The translations under genes and the position numbers were made by a program. A stretch of DNA of 33,819 bases from Candidatus Brocadiia bacterium (GTDB taxonomy: Bacteria; Planctomycetota; Uabimicrobiia; Uabimicrobiales; JABWCH01), in contig JABWCH010000064.1 in assembly GCA_013359215.1 (NCBI GenBank), positions 1 to 33,819 on the forward strand, given 5' to 3'. Below, in pieces: positions 15,353 to 25,600 of the stretch; the first letter of the stretch is position 1; every line of letters starts with the position of its first letter. The notes under the pieces were generated by a model that saw only the letters and a list, made by a program, of their open reading frames with translations, had not been told where the DNA came from and searched no databases.

Positions 15353-18231
15353 CAAACTGTTCCTCCCCAAATCTCTTGTGACTGATGAGATTTTTCCTGA
15401 GAATGTTTTTTTTCCTGGAAGGCATGAGGCGATCCTTCCCAATACCCTGATGGACTTTGGAGTCCAATGATAGCCTTTTTCTGGTATTCAGATAAACTGC
15501 CTGCATTGGAATAGGTGCAGGCAGATCTTAGCCCATTAACAAGACGGACAATAACATGAATTACAGAAGTATCTATTTTAGCAATGGATTGCTCTGCTTC
15601 CTCTGATATATTTAAATCTTCCATTACATATTCTGTCCCTTGAACCATTTTTTTTACTATTTTCGACCTTTTTTCTCGACTAGAAAAGCCAGGCATATTT
15701 TGTATAGAGCTTTCATAAGTAGATCGCAGCATATTGCGCAGTCCAATGGCACTCGCACCCATAAGCAAAGACAAATGGGCATCTCTGGGTTCTGTTATAG
15801 AATTGTAATCTTCAGAAAAAATGGTTTTACCACTTTCCATAGCTGCTCTGCTACATTCATGGATAGCTTCTATATGAGGAACTCGTATCCATCTTGATCC
15901 AACCTTGGCAACATCAGCTCCTGTTGCAAAAATATCTTTTGCACCCTGGTATGTATTGATCCCCGATGCCACTAAATTGGTTTTGATCTTGGATCTCAGC
16001 AAATCAAGACAACGCAAATAGCTTACAGAGTAGCCATTAGGAGTTTCCAGAAGTATGGCATCTGCGCCCATCCTTTCAAGAACCAGGGCTTCTTCCAATA
16101 TTTTCTGCTCTTGGCCTTGCTCAAAATCTAAAGAGACACCGACTCTTAACCGATTTTGTGCGTCAACATTAGGAATAAGTCCATATTCTATTCTCAGGGT
16201 AATATCGCGCGGAGTGATGCAACCAAGAAGCTTTCCATTGGAATCCACAACAGGCAGGTGGTGTATGCCTTTTTGCAGCATCAGCTCGCTTGCCTTTTTG
16301 AGATCAGTTCCTTCTTGTACTGTAAGCAATTTGCTTTTAAGAACGTCTTCCAGGGTATCAGTGCGTGGACGATCAAACAAATCATCAGGAGTCGCAATTC
16401 CAATAGGAGTCCAATCATCATGGAAATCCTTGACGATGATGACACAAGAAAAAGCATTTTCTTTCAGGAAGTCAATGGTTTTTCCAATTTCTTCATTGCG
16501 TTCTTGTATAGACGGGAAAAAATAGTGGGGATGGCTTGCTTTTACTTTTTGGACTCTTGTAATTAGTCTTTCTATTGGCTCGTTTCTTTTTTTTCTGCTT
16601 AAAAACCCCATGCCGCCTAACTGTGCCATAATAGTGCAAATTTTTTTCTGCACAAAATCCCCTGGGAGGGCAATATAAGGCAGATGCAAGGAAAGAGAAC
16701 CAGAAAGGCTTGTCTCGAGTTTTACAAACTTTCTGCTTGGGATATAGGATGGCTGAGGCTTTATATAAAGATCGCTAAATTCCAGTTGAGAAAGATGCTC
16801 TATGTGGCTACAGAAATCTTTTCTTAATCGCAGGATTCCATCCCTTTTAGACTGAAATTGTAGAATATTTTTGGAATTGCATTGGAGCAGGCAATGCTTC
16901 AGCCCTTCCATCATCTGGAATACTTTATGGGTTATAGACCCTGTTACTTTGACAATCCCATCAGCTCCCTCAGAGTGTTCTAACTCCTCCATGATATATT
17001 TATCGCCATAAATTTCTTTGCGCCGATAGGTTGCAGCAGAAGAAGAAGCGTTCCCTCTCCATCTTTTCCAGATTTCGCCGTTTAAAATTTCCGTTTCAAA
17101 AGCACTTTCATAAGTCCCTGCAAAAGCAGAGCCTATCATAACACAAGGCGCACCGAGAAGCAGTGCCACAGCAATATCAAAATGATTTTTGATTCCACCA
17201 TCGGCTAAAATATACTGCTTTCCAGGAACGCATGCCCGCATAGCGTCAGCAACAGCCGTTGCCTGGGGAACACCTACTCCTGTCTCTCGGCGGGTTGTGC
17301 AAGCACCGCCAGGACCAATTCCTACTTTTACTGTATCACAACCTGCATCAATCAATCTTTTTGCACCTTCATAATCTGCGACATTCCCGACAATCAAGGG
17401 AAAATCGTCTCCAATTGCTTTGCGAATTCGCGCTGTTAGCTCCACAAAATTATTTAGATAGCCATTGGCAATATCCAAAACCAAAACATCCGCACCTTTT
17501 TGGATGTAAAATTGTGCTAAGTCTTCAGGTGCAATGCCCGCTTTTGGCTTCATTCCCATAGCTACACCAATCAAAAGACGATTGTTTTTATCGAGGGCAG
17601 GCTTGTAGTTGTTCATCTTCAGGGTTATATCCATAGGCGTAACGCAGCCCAACAGCTTGCCTTCATTATCCACAACAGGCAAGTGGTTGATCTGGTTGTT
17701 TATCATGATCTGGCTCATCTCTTCTAAAGGGATACCCTCTTTGACAACCAGAGGTTTTTTTTTCATTACATTTTTGATTTGTTCCCATCCTGGTATCTTC
17801 ATCAAATCTTTTTGAGTAATAATGCCAATAGGAAAAGAATTATCGCTTACAATGACACAATCAAAATGCCTTTTGGTTACAAGCAAAAGTGCATCAGCAA
17901 CAAGGTGGTCTGGAGAAAGGACAATGGGCATGTGGAAAAAGGGATTTGCATTTTTAACCCGTTGAATCCTTTTTACAATATCTTCAATGCTGAAATCTTG
18001 GCTTAGAATGCCTATCCCTCCCAACTGGGCAAGCTTTTCTGCCATTCTGCCACCCAAATGCCCCATGTTCGCACCAACGATAGGAATATTCAAAAAAACA
18101 TTTTTCGCCAGAGGTGTCCGCAAATCGACTTCTTCAATAACGACATTTTGGTGTACCTCTGGCATAAGAATATAATCAGGATATGTATATGCTGCCTTTG
18201 TGATAATAGGCATACCCCATACATTTTTCAT
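15352..18231 (-). CDS. Tandem IMP dehydrogenase / GMP reductase (GuaB1-like) double protein
   Basis: This 959-residue protein is twice the family's usual ~480. Half 1 (1-475) is a TIM barrel with an inserted CBS pair (about 105-205). It has LDIANGY (D253), the loop [15 protein letters not shown] with catalytic Cys311, LADGGI (343-347), [10 protein letters not shown] (367-376) and HSEGADG (419-425). Half 2 (about 480-959) repeats the layout, including a second CBS pair with [20 protein letters not shown] and STYESS. However, the catalytic loop is replaced by [11 protein letters not shown] (776-786), with no Cys and about a dozen residues missing, and DGG becomes EDYN. Both halves recall actinobacterial GuaB1, a CBS-containing GMP reductase. 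The start is an ATG with AGAAAGG 7 bases upstream. Half 1 is probably an NADPH-GMP reductase or an IMPDH; half 2 looks regulatory or structural. Confidence 0.9.
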   Translation of the reverse strand: MKNVWGMPIITKAAYTYPDYILMPEVHQNVVIEEVDLRTPLAKNVFLNIPIVGANMGHLGGRMAEKLAQLGGIGILSQDFSIEDIVKRIQRVKNANPFFHMPIVLSPDHLVADALLLVTKRHFDCVIVSDNSFPIGIITQKDLMKIPGWEQIKNVMKKKPLVVKEGIPLEEMSQIMINNQINHLPVVDNEGKLLGCVTPMDITLKMNNYKPALDKNNRLLIGVAMGMKPKAGIAPEDLAQFYIQKGADVLVLDIANGYLNNFVELTARIRKAIGDDFPLIVGNVADYEGAKRLIDAGCDTVKVGIGPGGACTTRRETGVGVPQATAVADAMRACVPGKQYILADGGIKNHFDIAVALLLGAPCVMIGSAFAGTYESAFETEILNGEIWKRWRGNASSSAATYRRKEIYGDKYIMEELEHSEGADGIVKVTGSITHKVFQMMEGLKHCLLQCNSKNILQFQSKRDGILRLRKDFCSHIEHLSQLEFSDLYIKPQPSYIPSRKFVKLETSLSGSLSLHLPYIALPGDFVQKKICTIMAQLGGMGFLSRKKRNEPIERLITRVQKVKASHPHYFFPSIQERNEEIGKTIDFLKENAFSCVIIVKDFHDDWTPIGIATPDDLFDRPRTDTLEDVLKSKLLTVQEGTDLKKASELMLQKGIHHLPVVDSNGKLLGCITPRDITLRIEYGLIPNVDAQNRLRVGVSLDFEQGQEQKILEEALVLERMGADAILLETPNGYSVSYLRCLDLLRSKIKTNLVASGINTYQGAKDIFATGADVAKVGSRWIRVPHIEAIHECSRAAMESGKTIFSEDYNSITEPRDAHLSLLMGASAIGLRNMLRSTYESSIQNMPGFSSREKRSKIVKKMVQGTEYVMEDLNISEEAEQSIAKIDTSVIHVIVRLVNGLRSACTYSNAGSLSEYQKKAIIGLQSPSGYWEGSPHAFQEKKHSQEKSHQSQEIWGGTV

Positions 18232-18273
18232 GAAAAAACCTTTCTAAGAGATTTTTGTTTGGATAATATTACA

Positions 18274-18399
18274 TTAATTTGACAATGTTAAATTCGGATC
18301 CTTGTTTTACAAGGCTTTGATCGAATTTTAGGTATTTATTTTGTTCAGACTCAAAGGACCCCTTTGATCCGAAACCGGAATTTAACATTGTCAAATTAA
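18274..18399. repeat. Perfect 22-bp inverted repeat around an 82-base centre
   Basis: The arms 18274-18295 and 18378-18399 are exact reverse complements; the core reads TTTGACAATGTTAAATTC on the plus strand. TCGGATC and GATCCGA words just inside suggest a longer imperfect palindrome. The core recurs at 31004-31019. The element fills most of the 207-base gap between phoU and the GuaB1-like gene. No ORF or T tract is visible, so a small non-autonomous element or regulatory structure fits better than a terminator. Confidence 0.7.
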
Positions 18400-18438
18400 G
18401 GAACGAGAATTAAATAAATTCCCCAATAAGGCATCAAA

Positions 18439-19143
18439 CTATTTGTCTGCTTTTTTTTTCTTTTTGGCTTTAAAAAATTCTTCGTCGCTTTCTGCATGAT
18501 GCCTTATGTCTTTTCCCTCATGAAGATAAATAGCGTCTTCAGCAATATCTGTAGCAATATCTCCAATTCTTTCCAGACTTTTGGCAATGAAAATCAATTT
18601 AATAGCCCTTTGTATGTTTTCATAAGAATCTTGCATATAAGTAAGCAGTTCTCTATATATCTGGTCTCTTAAATCATCGATTTCCTTGTCATCAATACAT
18701 ATCTCTCTTGCCAGATTCGTATTGCCTTCAAAAAGAGCTTCAATAGACAGGTGGAGTGCTTTTGCTGCTTTTTCTGCCATCCTGGGAGTATCAATCAATG
18801 GCTTTAAAAGAGGAACATTCAGCAAATCTTCTGCTTTATTCAGGATATTGATAGCTTCATCTCCAATTCTTTCCAGCAAGGGATTGACTTTAATCGCTGT
18901 TAAAATAAATCTTAAATCCATTCCCATGGGCTGGCGCAATGCTATCATTTTCCAAGCAATATCATCAATTTGCATCTCTATTTGATTGACTCTTTTTTCT
19001 TTCTGTCTTATTTCTGGGAAGTTTTTAGAATCGCGAGAGACTAAACCATCTATAGTTCCTGATATCATACTTTCTACTATAGTAGACATTTCCATAATAT
19101 AATTACGCAAAGTTTGCATTTCTTTATCGAAAACTTTCCCCAT
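18439..19143 (-). CDS. phoU: Phosphate-signalling protein PhoU
   Basis: PhoU links the PstSCAB phosphate importer to PhoR/PhoB and represses the Pho response when phosphate is plentiful. The 234-residue all-helical protein carries the two PhoU repeats with PMGMDLRFILTAIK and LERIGDEAINI in the first, and KSLERIGDIATDIAEDAIYL in the second. The Glu/Asp residues of these motifs bind the metal cluster. A Lys-rich tail ends the protein. I choose the ATG at 19143 because AGGAG lies 7 bases before it; the in-frame ATG at 19161 is upstream of that site. No pst, phoR or phoB gene is adjacent. A TGCTATAAT extended -10 box lies about 100 bases upstream. Confidence 0.95.
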   Translation of the reverse strand: MGKVFDKEMQTLRNYIMEMSTIVESMISGTIDGLVSRDSKNFPEIRQKEKRVNQIEMQIDDIAWKMIALRQPMGMDLRFILTAIKVNPLLERIGDEAINILNKAEDLLNVPLLKPLIDTPRMAEKAAKALHLSIEALFEGNTNLAREICIDDKEIDDLRDQIYRELLTYMQDSYENIQRAIKLIFIAKSLERIGDIATDIAEDAIYLHEGKDIRHHAESDEEFFKAKKKKKADK

Positions 19144-19242
19144 TTTTGTGCTCCTGGTCATAAAAATAAATTCTGTAATGTCTTAACCCTTCTTAAATAA
19201 GAATCTCGGATAAGCAAAAATTCTTGTCCATCCTGAATTCTA

Positions 19243-19251
19243 ATTATAGCA
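19243..19251 (-). promoter_or_regulatory. Candidate extended -10 promoter of phoU
   Basis: On the minus strand this reads TGCTATAAT, an extended -10 box. A TTGGCA lies upstream (19069+200, i.e. 19269-19274) but at a 20-base spacing, too long for a normal -35. The phoU ATG at 19143 is about 100 bases downstream. Confidence 0.45.
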
Positions 19252-19365
19252 AAAAAAAATTATTATTGTGCCAAAAAAAAATTCTTAAAAATGGTTTCCC
19301 GTAATCCGCAATAAACGCCTTATTTTCAGCCAATGTCACATTTTGGTCAATCGATGGGGTATTCT

Positions 19366-19416
19366 AAAAAAAACAAAGCTGCAAAATTTCAGAAGCAATA
19401 GAAATTTTGCAGCTTT
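19366..19416 (-). terminator. Rho-independent terminator downstream of the A2M-like gene
   Basis: A perfect 16-bp stem, AAAGCTGCAAAATTTC / GAAATTTTGCAGCTTT, with a 10-base loop is followed on the minus strand by G and eight Ts. It lies 256 bases after the stop of the A2M-like gene and before the phoU promoter, so it should end that transcript. Confidence 0.9.
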
Positions 19417-19560
19417 ATGAATAGACTTTCCATGGTGTTAACTTTAGCAGGTCTTTCAGGCCAAAGATTAACGCCTTTTTACCTGGCATAAACCGTAATA
19501 GGTAACAGATCAAAAGTCTTTGTATTAATCTTTAATCTTGAACTTCTCAAGAGATAAGAT

Positions 19561-19600
19561 TTCACCGCAGAGACACAGAGAACGCAGAGAAGAAAAAAAG
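19561..19600 (+). repeat. CCGCAGAG...ACGCAGAGAAG-type intergenic repeat, copy 2
   Basis: It reads TTCACCGCAGAGACACAGAG and continues AACGCAGAGAAG with an A-rich tail. It shares its words and tail with 3637-3667 on the opposite strand. Confidence 0.55.
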
Positions 19601-19633
19601 AATTATATTAATTATTTTTTATCAATATGTTAC

Positions 19634-19667
19634 AATAGGTGCAAAAACTTTTGAACACATACCTATT
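19634..19667. repeat. AATAGGT/ACCTATT hairpin with a 17-mer also found at the window start
   Basis: AATAGGT (about 19634-19640) pairs with ACCTATT (about 19661-19667). The loop and right arm contain TTTTGAACACATACCTA (19649-19665), which matches bases 1-17 of the window with one mismatch. Both copies lie just past the stop codon of a minus-strand gene. Confidence 0.45.
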
Positions 19668-19671
19668 TGGT

Positions 19672-22600
19672 TTATTTTGCCATATCTACCTGAACCCCTT
19701 CCATGGTGCTGCGCATTTGTCTGCGGAGTTTTTCTACGTTTTTCTCTTGCAGGTTGCGGTTGGATTCTTCCAGGTTAGAACGGAAATCATAAGCTTTGGA
19801 CTTTTGCTGCTGTACGGGTGCATAGTATTCATTCTCTGTGGATGTTACAGGAGCAGGCACTTGAGAGCCTAACCAGGTTTCTCCTCTATGGAAAGCATAG
19901 AGATCTTTGCCTTGTCGGGCAATGACGGTAACTTTGCCCTGGATGTTATCTGCCACAAAAATTCCACGAAGGTCTGTATCGCCTGATAGTAAATTGTTGC
20001 TGGCAGATCCAATAACCTTAACATGGATTCCTTTGGGTCTTGTTTTGTTAACAGCGTCTAGTACATTGACCCTGACCCTGCCGCTTATGGGATCTTCTTG
20101 TACATCGGTTTGCAGAGAGGTAATCAGCAAGAGGCCGCTTGTAAACAAATCATCTCCACGGCAAATAACAAGGTACGCGCCTTCTTTTTCCAGAGAGAGG
20201 GTTATGGTTTGCTTCATGTCTTTGTAATCTTTTCCATCTCCTAGAACAAAGCGTTTTTCCAGTACAGGGGAAATTCCAGCAAGATGCACTTTGGTTATAC
20301 CAGAGAGGTTTTTTTGCTGGAGATACAGTTTCATCAAATCCACTCTGTAAACCAGGAACTGCGCTTCTTTTATATTGCTATACTGGAGTTCCAGATTGCT
20401 CTTTTCTCCTGGCAGTATCTTGACGATTTCAGGCAAACGGATGTAGCGTCTTTCAAAATAAGAAATGGCTTCCTTGGCATCTGGGAAGTTGTTCTGGATA
20501 CGAGAATAGAATTCGATTGCGTTTGTTGCCTTTCCCTGAGCATGGTATATTTGTCCCAGGATATAGGTTGCATAGTCTTTATCTTTGCTCTTGCCATCGG
20601 CTACGATTCTAGCTTGTTCTACAGCCTTCTCGTATCGGCCAGAGGAAAAATGTCCCAGGGCTTCCATATATTGGAAGCTAGAGAGGAAATCGCTTTCTTT
20701 GTAGATGCCCAGAGACTGGCTGGCAATCTGCACAACCTTTTCAAAATGGTCAAGAGAGAGATAGGCCAGAGCGAGAGAAAAGGCTGCATCGTCTGCCTGG
20801 GGCGACTGGGAATAGAAAGACAAGAATGCTTCCAGAAGGTCAATGGTTTCCTGCAACATCTCTTGCTTTGTGGGAGGCACTACTGTCTTGCTGTTGTTTT
20901 TCAAACGGAAGTTGTTCTTGAGTTCTTCCAACTGGGAGAGCCTGGCGTAGAGTGCCTGTGAAAGCCCAAAGTAAGCCTGGATCACAGAACCACTATCATG
21001 GTAATCCATCCATAGCTTTTTCATATAGTCCACAGAACCCAGGAACTGTCCCTGATCTTCCAGAATACCGCCGACTTTCGCTTCTTCTTCAAAAGAAGCT
21101 TCCAGGGTTGCCTGATAAACCAGATAGGCTCTTTCGTATTCGCGGATGTCTTTGTAAGCCTTTCCTACCATGAGAATGCGGTTAAAGGGGATATAAAGCT
21201 CTGTGTATTTTTCTTTCAGGATTTCAAAGAAATCTACGATTTTTTGCGCATCATAGTATTCTTTCTCTGTGTATATCCACAAAAGCATCCTTGCCACTTC
21301 TCGCTGCTGATAGTTGCGTTCTTTTTGGAAGAGATGGCTAAGATTATGCAAAGCATTTTTGTAGTCTTTGTCCTCAAAGTAGAGCCTGCCCAATTCATAA
21401 AACTCCGATATGTTCTTTTCATAAGGATCAGGAGTCTTTTCGCCTGGAGCAAGAACGGTCATCTTTTCTACTTTGCCTATTCTCATCTGGGAAGGATTGT
21501 GGGCATCCCGCAAAATCGTAGGAAGGATTCTGTACTCTCCTGGTGCATAGCCTGCCATTTCATAAGAAATATAAGAAGGCAAGGAATTGGGGGAGAAGTA
21601 GAAGAAAATTTTGCCTGCATTTCTTTCGTAATAAGAGAAGTTCCCCTGGATCGTATCCGCTAAAAGGAACATACCAGAGGGAAGAGGCTCTTCTACCATG
21701 AAATACTGGCTATTTTTAGAATCGCTTGACTGATAGAAGCTAACATTCACCTTTACTCTCTGCCCTTGCTCTGCATTATAAACAGGGCTTGTGCTAGCTG
21801 CTGAGATTGGATTTCCCTTGTATTCCAAAGAGGCATGGCGATAGGTTCGACTACTTACATGAGGGTATCGCCAGGAATTAGGGTCACGGATTTCTTCAGA
21901 AAAGCCGCGCAGAGTAACGGCATAGTTGTACGTCCCATTTCCTTCGAAACGGAACTCTACGCGGTTTCTGCCTTTGGTAATGAACTTGCCAGGAACTTCT
22001 GCCATTTCTATAGGCGAATTGTCTTTTCCCTCGATTTTCATGATTTCTTTATCATTGACAAGGACTTTAAGCCTGTAATCGCTTTGAGCATACTGAGCAT
22101 CTTTAAAATAGCTTGTGAGCGCATAGACAGCCACGCCTTTTGCATGTTCTGGAGAGAATCTCCATCCATAGCGTAAAGCAAGCAATCGATCTACGCCTTC
22201 TTTGACTCTGGGCGATTGAGGGCGAATCTGTGCAAAAGCAAGAGTAACAAGAGCCGTGCTTTCTGTGTCGTTCGATGTCCAGGAAGAATTTCCATTTTTA
22301 GACCATAGAGAGCCTTCCTTGCTGTTGATTTTATGCTTTTCCAGTGTATCCAGAACTTCTTCTGCCATTTCCTTTTTGTCCAAAGAATGCAAAAGCAAAG
22401 CAGTGTAAGAAAGACCAGCAGTCCCCATAGAATTTCTCTGACGATGCAAACGGTTGGCATAAGTAAAGTTGCTTTCTTTAAGCAAGCTCAGGACATACTG
22501 AACCAGAGCCTTAGTTTCTTCATCGTTGGTTTCGATCTGGCTAAAGGCTTGTTTCAGATAGGCTACGGCTTTTGCCATAGTATCTTCTTCGACCATAAGC

Positions 22601-25600
22601 CCCTGGCGTTTGAGAAGAGCAAGACCCCACAGAATTCGGGCTGATAAAACTACATGAGAGTAGCTTTCTTTAGGGGATAGTCTCCATCCTCCATCTTCTT
22701 TCTGGGAAGCAACCACAGAGGAAATAGAGGTTTTTGCCATAGATAGAATTCGCTGGTATTCTCCTGGATTGGTCTGCACTTTGGCTGCATATTCCAAAGC
22801 AGCAGAATAAGATAGAATACGGCTGGCTTCCATTCCAAAAGCATATCTGTCAGCGAAATAAGAGCAGTAGGCATCATCGTTCAGAACAAGGTCAAGTATG
22901 GTTTTTGACATTGTGGGAGACACCACGACATTCATCCATCGGCTCAGGTATTTCTGCGGTTCAGGCAAAGCAAGATAGAAAGACACGCTGTCTTTTGCTA
23001 CGCCACTTTTATAGCTTGCATATTCCATCCCCCAGGGGATCACGGGAATTACGCTGCTTATGGCATCGGAAATCCCTTTGTCTTTGATTTCCGCAAATAC
23101 TTTGATTTTGCAGTCCAAAGCTGCTGGAATCGTCTCTGCATCAAAAACAAACTCTATGGTTTGGTTTGCAGGAACAAAAATATGCTTAGGCTGAACAATA
23201 CGGCTTTCGCCTGCCTGGATTTCCAAAACAAGATTGGCTGTGCCAGACACATCGCTCAGGTTGTGGATGCGAGAAAAAATTCGTACCTTGTCGCCTTCTC
23301 TCAAAGCTTCAGGAGATTTGATGTCCACAAAGAAATTTTTGGAGGTGACCATGGTATCTTTGGTTTCGCCCACGAGCGTTTCGGCTGTGCATCCAATAGC
23401 AGTAAGTCTCCATTGGGTGATTTTCTCAGGCATGGTGATTTCTACGGTTGCCTTGCCATCTTCTTGGGTTACAACACAAGGCGACCACCATCCTAAAGCC
23501 GCGATTTCTTTTCGGATCGAGGAATCAGGCTCTGCTGCAATTTCTTCTTGAGGCATATCGAGAGATTCTTCCATTTCGGCTGACTGAGAAATGATTTTAT
23601 CCTTTTCACCATCACCATACTTTGCCCTTCTTTTACTCTGTGGCCCTTGTATCGGAACACTCTTAGAAGGCATCATGATTGGTTTGGGAGCAGAAGCTGC
23701 TTCTTTTTTCTTTTCCATGGAAATAATGCGTTTGCTTTCTGCCAGGAGCGATTGGTCTACCTTCTTTGTCTTTCCCTGGTAAGCAAAGGTGCAGCTTGTC
23801 TGGGTTCTCATCTGGGAAACTCTTGTTGCGCCCTTCTGGAAATAATCGACAATCGAAGTTCTTGCTTCAGGATAGATGGCGAATAGTGCTTCATCTACAA
23901 GAGCCATAGCTATTTCTGCAACCACGGGATGATCTAAATTGTTTGTAGCAGTAGCAGTAAGCTTAGCCTTTTCGCCAGGTTGGTACTGTTTTTTATCAAA
24001 AGCAATCTGAAGCTTTAGCTCTCGCTCTACAGTAAAGTTTTCCCTGGCTTCATAAAAATTCTTGCCGCTCATCATGCTTACTGTAGCATTGAAATTAGGA
24101 AAATGCTCATGGCCCACAGCAATCTTCAAAGGATTCAGATCAGGCACAAGGGAAAGAATCTTATATCCCAGAATGGTTTCGCCTTCATAAGTCACCAGAG
24201 CAAGACCCTTTTCTAATCGAGAATGCAACTGAATTTCTAAGCTCTCTCCGACTTTCAGGTTTTGCCTTTGGCTGAAGATGCGTAGTTTTGTTTTGTCTTG
24301 AGAATCAGAAACAAAGAGGGTTGCTTTTCCTTCTACGACATTCCCAAATCGGTCTTTCCCTGTAGCTCGGAAAATATAGTTTCCGCCAGCTTCCAGAGAG
24401 AAAGTCACTCTAGCTATGCCTGTAGCCTTGTCGGTTGTAATGCTCTTTTCTTCTGCTTTTACCTCGCTCATAGAGGCAACTCTGGTTTCTTTCCATGGCA
24501 AGGAATCCAAGACAGAACTGGCTTTGTTTTCTACCTGACGATAGGCAGCTAAAACCAGGGTTTCACTGGATGGCTTTCCTGCTGAATCCGTTGTCTTTAC
24601 TGTCATTTCCACAGATTCGCCAGAAAGTACAATAGACCGTAGAGAAGATACCTGAATGCTGAAACCTTGTTGGGCTAAAAAGATCTGTTCTTCTACAAAA
24701 ACGCCTTCGGATTCCAAAGAACCAGTGAATCTCAGACTAGCTCCTGGTTGCATCCTGGATGTATCAAAGGTTACTTTGGCTTGCCCTTTATTATCAGTAT
24801 TCACAACAAAAGATCTGCCATCTGGTAAAGTATAGCGGAGTGGCTTTTCTGACAAGGGCGTTCCATAGTAATAGGAAGCCTGGAAGGTAGCTTCAATGCT
24901 TTCTCCACGGAAATAAACACGATGAGGAAAAGAAAGCGAAAGTTTTATTTTTTGTAGTTGGAAAGCAGAAACAACAAAGTTTCCCTGAAAACGCTCTTCT
25001 CTGTCTTTTCTGTAGACTTCCATTCTGTATGTTCCCAACGCTGCATTTTCAGGCAAGACAAAGGAAACATTGCCAGAGCCAAAACCATTGAGCTTCACTT
25101 CTTCACCAAAAAGGCATTTTCCCGCAGGATCAAAAACATGGATACGATACTCGCCTTTTTGAGGTACAATATAAGATCCTTCCATCACATCTCTTACAAT
25201 CGCTTTTATGCCAACGCTTTCGCCTGGTTTGTATGCTGTACGGTCGCTAAAGATATAGCCTTTAGGCGATAGCCCTAAACTAAATCCAAGTCCTTGCAAA
25301 GAAAGAAGATTCGATGCAATGTGTCCTTCTTTTTCTACAAAAACGCTGATTTTGCTTGCGTCTTTTAGTTTATCCGACTGTTGCAAAAATACACCATCAG
25401 CATTGGTCTTTCCCTGGAGGAAAATCTTTTCTCCATCGCTTATCATAACTCTGGCTTCATTCTCTGGTCTTTCCTGTTGCATATTTTGCACATAGACCAA
25501 AATTTCTTTTCGCGAGGATTTGATGATTATATCCAGATTGCTAGATAGCACAAGAGTCGTGGCTTCCAGTTCATCATCGCTTACGTGGACAGCATACACT

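Larger units (their letters stand above)
19144..19671. other. Spacer between the A2M-like gene and phoU
   Basis: This 528-base spacer contains no gene that I can support. From the phoU side it holds the phoU ribosome binding site, a candidate extended -10 box and two A-tracts of eight to nine As. A strong terminator (19366-19416) follows, then about 140 bases with no recognised feature. A CGCAGAG-type repeat (19561-19600) and a small hairpin next to the A2M-like stop codon complete it. Confidence 0.6.

Noticed and set aside
15353..15442. Longer acyltransferase starting at 15442
   Set aside because: It would overlap the GuaB1-like gene by 90 bases; the ATG at 15352 has a strong ribosome binding site and the TGATG overlap.
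19243..19276. Sigma-54-like TGGCAC ... TTGC pair upstream of phoU
   Set aside because: The two elements are much farther apart than the fixed -24/-12 spacing; an extended -10 TGCTATAAT explains the site better.
22191..22460. Many 60-225 residue ORFs opposite or out of frame with the A2M-like gene
   Set aside because: They lie wholly inside a continuous 2619-codon frame with clear domains and have no ribosome binding sites or protein patterns of their own.
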